Below, piece by piece: positions 58,268 to 64,000 of a stretch of 64,000 nt of DNA. The notes below the pieces were generated by a model, which saw only the letters and a list, made by a program, of their open reading frames with translations, made no database searches and was not told the DNA's origin. The stretch spans positions 186,001-250,000 of the forward strand of contig NZ_JNYY01000016.1 in assembly GCF_000716785.1 (NCBI RefSeq). Direction: 5' to 3'. Both the position numbers and the translations under genes were made by a program. The first letter of the stretch is position 1, and every line of letters begins with the position of its first letter. Source of the stretch: Amycolatopsis vancoresmycina (GTDB taxonomy: Bacteria > Actinomycetota > Actinomycetes > Mycobacteriales > Pseudonocardiaceae).

Positions 58268-59952
58268 AGCAGGACCTCCGGGACGTCGATCGTGCGCGAC
58301 CGCAGCCACTCGCCGAGGGCCTTGGCCTGCGGGTCGAACCGCGCCTGCGACGCGACGCCTTCGCCGAGGATGCCCTCGACGACGAAGTTCATCGCCCGCA
58401 GGTTCGGCAGCAGGTACCGGGTGACCGGCAGGCCGGCGGTCTCGGGCAGCAGCAGCTTGACCTCCGCGACGGTGAGCCGGTGCACCAGCCACCGCCAGGC
58501 TGCCTCCGACCGCACCCAGACGCCGACGTTGGCGTTGCCGCCCTTGTCGCCGCTGCGGGCCCCGGCGATCGTGCCCAGCGGCACCCGCCGCACCGGCCCG
58601 TGGTCGAGGGGTTCGGGCAGCGCCGGTTCATCCACTTCGGACAGGTCCCGAGTGGACACCGAGGGCGCTATGTCGACACGCATCCCGTCCGGCAGGACGG
58701 CCACGTGCGGCACCTTCTCCGCGGCCACGTAGGCCGCGGTGTAGACCCCGTACGGCGAGGCGTCGGACGGCGGCGCCGTCACGTGGAAGCCGGGGTAGCT
58801 GGCCAACGCCAGTTCGACGGCGGCACCGGTGAACGCGCGCCCGGCGACCTTCGGATCGGCGTCCTTGACGGCGACGTGCAGCAGGGCGCTCGCGGTCTGC
58901 TCGGTGTCGGCGTCGGCGTGGTCGGTGCGGGCGAGGGTCCACCGGACGCCGGCGGGCGGCCGGTCCTTCATGGACGCTTCGAGCTGGTCCTTGACCAGAG
59001 CGGCTTTCGCCTCGATGTCGAGTCCGGTGAGGACGAACGTGGTCTCGTTGCGGAAGCCACCGAGGGTGTTCAGGGCGACCTTCAGCGTCGGCGGCGGCGC
59101 TTCCCCGCGGACGCCGGAGATGCGGACGCGGTCGGGTCCGTCCTGGCTCAGTGACAGCGTGTCGAACCGGGTGGTGACGTCCGGTCCGGCGTACCGCGCG
59201 CCGGTGATCTCGTACAGCAGCTGCGCGGTGACCGTGCCGACGTTCACCACGCCACCGGTGCCCGGGTGCTTGGTGATGACGCTGGAGCCGTCGGCCTCGA
59301 TCTCGGCGATCGGGAACCCGGGCACGCCGAGGGTGTGCTCGGTGAAGAAGGCGTAGTTGCCGCCGGTGGCCTGGGCACCGCATTCGATGACGTGCCCGGC
59401 GGCGACCGCGCCGGCAAGGGCGTCGAAGTCGTCGCGGGCCCAGCCGTAGTGCGCGGCGGCCGGGCCGACGATGACGGAGGCGTCGGTGACGCGGCCGGTG
59501 ACGACGACGTCGGCGCCCGCGTTCAGGCACTCGGCGATGCCCCAGGCCCCGAGGTAAGCGTTGGCGGTCAACGGTTTCCCGAGGTCCAGCTCGTCCGCGC
59601 GCGCAACGAGGTCGTCGCCTTCGACGTGCGCGATCTTGACGTCGAGGCCGAGCTCGGCGGCCAGCTCCCGCAGCGCGTCCGCGAGCCCGGCGGGGTTGAG
59701 CCCGCCCGCGTTGGCGACGATCTTGACGCCCTTTTCCCGCGCCAGGCCGAGGTTCTCCTCCATCTGGCGCAGGAAGGTCTTGGCGTAGCCGCGGCTGGCG
59801 TCCTTCATCCGGTCGCGGCCGAGGATGAGCATGGTCAGCTCGGCCAGGTAGTCGCCGGTCAGGACGTCGAGGGGCCCGCCGGTGAGCATCTCGCGGACGG
59901 CGGAGAACCGGTCGCCGTAGAAGCCCGAGGCGTTGCCGATGCGGTAGGTCAT
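58264..59952 (-). CDS. AtuA family protein (DUF1446, acyclic terpene utilisation)
   Basis: The protein has 562 aa with start ATG 59952, overlapping the DinB-like gene stop by 4 nt. The N-terminal DUF1446 domain (about 1-450) has RIGNASGFYGDR, KIVANAGGLNPAGLADAL, GRVTDASVIVGPAAA and HVIECGAQATGGNYAFF. The C-terminal ~110 residues form the AtuA C-terminal domain (ARSGDKGGNANVGVWVRSEAAWRWL). AtuA is required for citronellol/geraniol use in Pseudomonas but its reaction is not settled. Here it travels with the carboxylase and two dehydrogenases, as in Atu/Liu-type pathways. Confidence 0.93.
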   Translation of the reverse strand: MTYRIGNASGFYGDRFSAVREMLTGGPLDVLTGDYLAELTMLILGRDRMKDASRGYAKTFLRQMEENLGLAREKGVKIVANAGGLNPAGLADALRELAAELGLDVKIAHVEGDDLVARADELDLGKPLTANAYLGAWGIAECLNAGADVVVTGRVTDASVIVGPAAAHYGWARDDFDALAGAVAAGHVIECGAQATGGNYAFFTEHTLGVPGFPIAEIEADGSSVITKHPGTGGVVNVGTVTAQLLYEITGARYAGPDVTTRFDTLSLSQDGPDRVRISGVRGEAPPPTLKVALNTLGGFRNETTFVLTGLDIEAKAALVKDQLEASMKDRPPAGVRWTLARTDHADADTEQTASALLHVAVKDADPKVAGRAFTGAAVELALASYPGFHVTAPPSDASPYGVYTAAYVAAEKVPHVAVLPDGMRVDIAPSVSTRDLSEVDEPALPEPLDHGPVRRVPLGTIAGARSGDKGGNANVGVWVRSEAAWRWLVHRLTVAEVKLLLPETAGLPVTRYLLPNLRAMNFVVEGILGEGVASQARFDPQAKALGEWLRSRTIDVPEVLL

Positions 59953-60740
59953 GCGAACTGCCCCGGCTTCCGGCCGTTCCCGGGCGGCCCGGCGAAGGCC
60001 TGCGCGATGCCGAGCCATTCCTCGACGTCGGCGCCGTGGGCGACGAGCCCGGTGTCGGCGGGGTGCCGCCGCTGGGTGACGACGAGGCAGAAGTCCAGCG
60101 CGGTACCGGTCAGCTTCTGCTCGGCGTCCTCGGGCCCGAACGCCCAGGTGGAGCCGTCGGGCGCGGTCAGTTCGACCCGGAACTCCCCGGCCGGCGGCGC
60201 GAGCGAGTGCACCTTGTAGGCGAAGTCGCGGGTCCGGGTGCCGAAGCGGGCGATGTGCCACAGCCGCGCGGTCGGCTCGCGGGTGAGCCCGAGCGCGTCG
60301 AAGACGTCCTGCCCGTGCGCCCAGGTTTCCATCATCCGCGCGGTGGCCATCGAGGCGGCGCTCATCGGCGGCCCGTACCAGGGCAGCTTCTGCCCGTCCG
60401 GCACCGCCGCCAGCGCTTCGGCCAGCAGCCTGCGCCCTTCACGCCAGTCTTCGAGGATCTCCCGCGGCGGCCGCTGCGCCCCGGCCTCGGCCCCGTCGTC
60501 GACGTAGGTCTCCCCGGTTTTGAGCAGCTCTTCGACCTCGGCCTGCCAGTCCTCCGGATGCGCAGCCGCGATCAGCGCCTTCCGGTCGGTCCAGGCCAGG
60601 TGGGCGATCTGGTGCGCGATCGTCCACCCCTCGGCGGGCGTCGCGCGCACCCAACCGGCCGCGGGCAGCGCCGCAACCACCTCGTCGATCGTCCGTGTCT
60701 CCGCGTCGAGATCCCCGAGGATCACGCCGAGGTCCGCCAT
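59949..60740 (-). CDS. TIGR03084 family metal-binding (DinB/mycothiol-type) protein
   Basis: The protein has 263 aa; ATG 60740 has AAGGAGG 6 nt upstream and is the first gene of the seven-gene acyl-CoA operon. The N-terminal DinB/mycothiol-isomerase helical bundle (1-160) shows EGWTIAHQIAHLAWTD and MMETWAHGQDVFDALG, providing the three metal-binding His. A C-terminal sterol-carrier-like domain follows (FRVELTAPDGSTWAFG). The family's reaction is unknown; the fold suggests a mycothiol- or metal-dependent step on an acyl or aldehyde intermediate. Confidence 0.9.
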   Translation of the reverse strand: MADLGVILGDLDAETRTIDEVVAALPAAGWVRATPAEGWTIAHQIAHLAWTDRKALIAAAHPEDWQAEVEELLKTGETYVDDGAEAGAQRPPREILEDWREGRRLLAEALAAVPDGQKLPWYGPPMSAASMATARMMETWAHGQDVFDALGLTREPTARLWHIARFGTRTRDFAYKVHSLAPPAGEFRVELTAPDGSTWAFGPEDAEQKLTGTALDFCLVVTQRRHPADTGLVAHGADVEEWLGIAQAFAGPPGNGRKPGQFA

Positions 60741-60789
60741 CGCCCGCCTCCTTGCGTCCTGCGGCCAGCGTGGCATCGGCGGCCGGAAA

Positions 60790-60807
60790 AATCAAGCACG
60801 CCTGATT
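60790..60807. promoter_or_regulatory. Palindromic operator before the acyl-CoA operon
   Basis: AATCAAGC and GCCTGATT form 8-bp arms with one mismatch around AC, 50 bp before the first gene of the operon. It is of the CAAGC-type symmetry seen for actinomycete TetR regulators of acyl-CoA genes. The TetR at the operon end is the likely binder. Confidence 0.5.
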
Positions 60808-60855
60808 GTTTTGCGGTCACCGCGGACGGTGTCACGCACTGTCGTGGTCCCGGTG

Positions 60856-63800
60856 CTAGTACCGCCACAGGTAGAAGCGGCGGAGCACCGCGATCGCCCG
60901 CCCGCGGTCGGTTTTCGAGACGCTCCGATCCCGGCTCAGGTCGTCGATCAGATCGATGATCGTCATCCGATCCAGGTCGATGTTGCCGACGGGATCCACC
61001 CGGAAGTCGTCCGACGTGGACGTCCGGACGTCCATCGCGCCCGACAGCCGCGTGTATTCGCCGAGCATGAGGTTGGCGAGCAGCTCGGCCGCGTCGACCC
61101 GGGCCACTCCCGTCACACCCCGGTCGCCGATGAACCCGAGGAGGAGGCGGACCCCAGCGGGCTTGTCGATCGTTCCCTGCAAGCCGGCCGCGAAGACCCG
61201 GGCCCGATCACCGAGGGAGTGGTCGCCGACCAGCGCCGTCACCGCCTCGGCACCGCGGCGGCCGCCGACCTGGAGCATGATTTCGAGGACCCGCAGCCTG
61301 CCGTCGTCGTCGAGCGTCGTGTCCCGGACGAGCGCATCGAGCAGGTCCATCGGGTGGTACGCCTCCATGGCGGCCAGCATCTCGACCGCGCCGATGCGCA
61401 CGTTGTGGTCACTCGCGCGCTGCGTCGCGATGCGTTCGAGGTCCCGCAACGCGTCGGTGTCCCCGCGTTCGGCCAGCGCACCGGCCGCGCGGATGCCCAC
61501 GTGCGGATCGACCGAGAGGTCCGACGCCAGTTTCGACAGCACGCTCTCGGCTTGGGAACCACCGTGCCTGACCAGCGCGCGGACCGCCTCCTCGCGCACG
61601 TAGACCGGGACGTCGGCGGCTCGGGCCAGGCCGCCGAGCAACTCGCTCCCGCGTGCCTCACCCGCACCGGCGAGGACACCGGCGGACCGGACCCGCGAGT
61701 ACCCGTTCACCCCGGGGTCCAGGGCGAGCTCGGCGAACAGCTCGGACGCCAGCGCCGCGTCGTGCTCGCGGAGGATCATGACCGACGCGACTCGTTCGCG
61801 CCCGGCCAGCGTGGCGTCGCGGGCGAGGTCGACGAGCAGGCGGGACACGTGACCCGGGTCCAGCGACCCGACCCGTGCCGCGAGGGTGGCCCGCATCCGC
61901 GAGCCGATCGACTTGTTCCTCGCCAGCTCGTCCAGCAACCCGACCGCGGCGGAGGCGTCGACGTCGACGTCGATGACCGCTTCGGCCGCCCGGGCCCGGA
62001 CGGCGGGGTGGAGATCGTCGTCGCGGGCGATCGAGCGCAGCCGGTCGATCGCGTTCTCCGCCCCGGCGGCGGCCAGGAGGCGGAGGGCCAGGAAGGCGTT
62101 CTCGAACCGCTCCCGATCGCCCCGCACGACTCCGCGAGTACGACGTGAAGGTGCGGAACCCACCGGGCCGCCCAGGCTCCGGACCAGGTCGGCGAGCTTC
62201 CGCGCCATCGCCTGCACGACGTCTCGCGGGACATTGGTTCCGAGGCGGAGCAGCACGGCGATGAAACCGCACCCGGCCAAGCCGCCGAAGCTCACCAGGC
62301 GGAGCAGGTGGTCGACGACCGCGTCCGGCACGCCGCCGCACTGGTCGAGGACGAAGCCCGTGAACGAGGTGTCGACCTCCGGTGGCGGCGGCACCCGGCG
62401 GTTGAGGATCCGTTCGGCGAAGGTGGTGCGACGTCTTCGCCCGAAGAGCGCAGCCAGCGACTCCAGGCAGGCCGGCGCCGAGCGCGTTGCGTGGGTGGCC
62501 GCCAGGAACTCCCCGACGGTCTGGTGGAAGAAGGACAGTTCACCGCCGCGGAGGATCACCAGGCCACTGCGCTGCAGCAGGCTTTGCAGGTACTCGCGCC
62601 AGACGGTCGGCGGGACTCGTTTGGGGCACTCGGCGCCCGGCAGCCCGGAGACGATGTCCAGGATCGACGCCGAGCTGCCGGCGTGCATCTCCGCCGCGGA
62701 CCGGGAGATCAGCTCGGGCAGGCGTTCGAGGGTCCGCCAGCCTTCGCTCAGCGCCTCGTCGCCGTAGCGCGCCAAGCTGGCCCGGACCTGGGCCTGGATA
62801 CCCGACGTGTCCGCGCTCTGCATGCGTCGCGTCAGCTGCTCGACGTACTTGCGGAAGATCTCTCCCCGGCTGGCCGGCAACGGCGCGTCCGGGTTCGCCC
62901 CGTGCAACTGGCAGAGCAGCGCCGCCATCAACGGGGTCCGGGCCAGCCCGAAGACCCTGGTCCGCCGCACCGCGCCGGCGAACCGCTCGGCCACCCGGTC
63001 CGGCTCGGCCAGCCCGAGCACCCGGAACCAGTCCGCGGAGACCCGGTTGAGGTCCGACCAGGTGAACGGCTCCAGTTCGTACACCGGGGCCTGCGCCCCG
63101 AGGACGGAAAGCTCCCACTCGGGCAGGGGCCGGGTGGCGATGACGAACCGGTACTGCCGCCCCCGGCCGCCGTCGGAGATCCCGTCCAGGGCGGCCAGGA
63201 GGTTGCGGCGGCCGGCCGGGTCGGTGATTTCGTCGAGTCCGTCGACCATGACGAGCCACGGCACGTCCTCGTACGGGCCCTTCGTGAACAGGTCGTCCGG
63301 CAGCTTCTCGAGGAGGCCGAAACTGCTCAGTTCGGCGGTCGCCGCCTCCGCGAGGGCCGCCGCCAGCGGTTTTCCCGCCAGGGCGGCCGCGGACACCAGG
63401 ATCGGCAGCGAGGTTTCGAGCTCGCCGGCCCGCCGCGCCTCCACCGCCCGGATCAGATGGGTGCGGAAGAGGCTGGTCTTGCCCCCGCCGGGTGCGCCGA
63501 CGACCACGCAGATGCGGTCGTTGTCCATGATTTCCTCGGCGGACATCCGGCCCGACACCCGCCGGGACGGCGGCATGGACGCCCACGAAGCAGCCTCGCC
63601 GGCCAAGGCCGTGACCGGGCTGGCGACCAGCTTCCCGGAAGCGGCCGACCGCGCACGGGTCCCTTCGAGCCGGACCCGCTGCCGCACGTAGACCTCGGTC
63701 AGCGGGGGCGTGTTCCCCGGCAGCACGCCCGGGTAGGGGTGCTCTTGAGCCGCCCGGACCGCCGCCGCGACGTAGTCGTCGATCAGGCCGTGCGCGGGGC

Positions 63801-64000
63801 TGCCCGCCTGCTCGGGTCCCCCCCGCGCCCGGCTCTTGGCGGATCGGCCGGGCTGGGCCGCCTCCAGCAGGTCGGCCCAATACCGTTCCGCGGGAGCGGT
63901 GACCCCCGCCAGTTCGCTCCACACCCGCACGAGCGCGAACACCGCGGCCAAACTGCCTGCCGATGGCGTTTTGGCTTTGGCGAAATTCTCCGGCAGCCAG
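60856..64000 (-). CDS. NACHT NTPase with HEAT-like repeats, N-terminus beyond window
   Basis: At least 1047 aa are present; the frame is open to base 64000 with no stop, so the start is off-window (a TTG at 63951 is not convincing). Positions here count from that TTG. The linker TPPLTEVYVRQRV (81-93) precedes the NACHT domain with Walker A GAPGGGKTS (152-160) and Walker B WLVMVDGLDEI (232-242). LSFFHQTVGEFLAATHATR marks the NACHT winged-helix end. Residues about 590-990 are HEAT-like helical repeats with regularly spaced VRxxAAEALxxxGD-type segments, a probable sensor. Bacterial NACHT proteins act in antiphage defence. The N-terminal effector is unknown. Confidence 0.88.
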   Translation of the reverse strand, partial: WLPENFAKAKTPSAGSLAAVFALVRVWSELAGVTAPAERYWADLLEAAQPGRSAKSRARGGPEQAGSPAHGLIDDYVAAAVRAAQEHPYPGVLPGNTPPLTEVYVRQRVRLEGTRARSAASGKLVASPVTALAGEAASWASMPPSRRVSGRMSAEEIMDNDRICVVVGAPGGGKTSLFRTHLIRAVEARRAGELETSLPILVSAAALAGKPLAAALAEAATAELSSFGLLEKLPDDLFTKGPYEDVPWLVMVDGLDEITDPAGRRNLLAALDGISDGGRGRQYRFVIATRPLPEWELSVLGAQAPVYELEPFTWSDLNRVSADWFRVLGLAEPDRVAERFAGAVRRTRVFGLARTPLMAALLCQLHGANPDAPLPASRGEIFRKYVEQLTRRMQSADTSGIQAQVRASLARYGDEALSEGWRTLERLPELISRSAAEMHAGSSASILDIVSGLPGAECPKRVPPTVWREYLQSLLQRSGLVILRGGELSFFHQTVGEFLAATHATRSAPACLESLAALFGRRRRTTFAERILNRRVPPPPEVDTSFTGFVLDQCGGVPDAVVDHLLRLVSFGGLAGCGFIAVLLRLGTNVPRDVVQAMARKLADLVRSLGGPVGSAPSRRTRGVVRGDRERFENAFLALRLLAAAGAENAIDRLRSIARDDDLHPAVRARAAEAVIDVDVDASAAVGLLDELARNKSIGSRMRATLAARVGSLDPGHVSRLLVDLARDATLAGRERVASVMILREHDAALASELFAELALDPGVNGYSRVRSAGVLAGAGEARGSELLGGLARAADVPVYVREEAVRALVRHGGSQAESVLSKLASDLSVDPHVGIRAAGALAERGDTDALRDLERIATQRASDHNVRIGAVEMLAAMEAYHPMDLLDALVRDTTLDDDGRLRVLEIMLQVGGRRGAEAVTALVGDHSLGDRARVFAAGLQGTIDKPAGVRLLLGFIGDRGVTGVARVDAAELLANLMLGEYTRLSGAMDVRTSTSDDFRVDPVGNIDLDRMTIIDLIDDLSRDRSVSKTDRGRAIAVLRRFYLWRY

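Noticed and set aside
1..64000. Prophage, integrative element, tRNA or rRNA genes
   Set aside because: No integrase, capsid, transposase or recognisable RNA gene sequence was found on either strand by reading.

Overview
The window is high-GC DNA with GTG/TTG starts, very short intergenic gaps and many 4-nt start/stop overlaps. It carries actinomycete hallmarks: CBM2-linked xylanolytic enzymes, a DasR-type box before a chitinase, a latex-clearing protein, and mycothiol-type DinB and TetR families. A saprophytic actinomycete of the Pseudonocardiales (Amycolatopsis-like) is the best guess, by inference. No rRNA, tRNA, CRISPR array, transposase or phage gene was seen.

Layout. 1-4.5 kb: the 3' part of a CotH-kinase-like gene, a DUF3616 protein, a two-module Lrp/AsnC regulator and an LLM flavin oxidoreductase. 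4.7-9.5 kb: a secreted arabinoxylan cassette (GH10-CBM2, GH43-CBM6, CBM2-GH43) with GAAA-N-TTTC elements. 9.7-11.8 kb: a trypsin-like protease paired with an unrecognised 467-aa protein. 12.2-14.7 kb: a tandem TetR divergent from a Tat-exported rubber oxygenase (Lcp) that keeps every catalytic residue I can place. 14.8-18.0 kb: small secreted or membrane proteins. 17.9-20.3 kb: an epimerase/TspO/membrane protein operon.

20.4-27.3 kb is the most unusual part. It is a four-gene minus-strand operon encoding a nucleotide-cyclase-like/GUN4 fusion, a multi-repeat SPFH protein, a membrane-anchored CHAT (caspase-like) protease and an exported coiled-coil membrane protein. It looks like an undescribed NTP- or nucleotide-sensing, membrane-targeted suicide or immunity module. 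Three further modules of the same conflict-system flavour lie nearby: a stand-alone NACHT ATPase (29.2-32.1 kb), a caspase-Hsp70 fusion with a Pepco-like partner (38.9-41.6 kb), and a NACHT-HEAT protein running off the right edge (60.9-64 kb).

Ordinary genes lie between them: TetR/alcohol dehydrogenase with a perfect operator, LacI, MarR/amidohydrolase with an inverted-repeat operator, a secreted beta-helix protein, an NmrA reductase/XRE regulator pair, an AlkZ-like protein, a WYL regulator, a deaminase, an IPNS-like oxygenase, a GGDEF protein, a GH18 chitinase and MurJ. 51.8-60.7 kb is a tight seven-gene acyl-CoA catabolic operon: DinB-like protein, AtuA, acyl-CoA dehydrogenase, carboxyltransferase, biotin carboxylase, second acyl-CoA dehydrogenase, TetR. 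A palindromic operator lies before its first gene. It could process branched acyl-CoAs such as leucine- or isoprenoid-derived ones, possibly including products of the rubber oxygenase.
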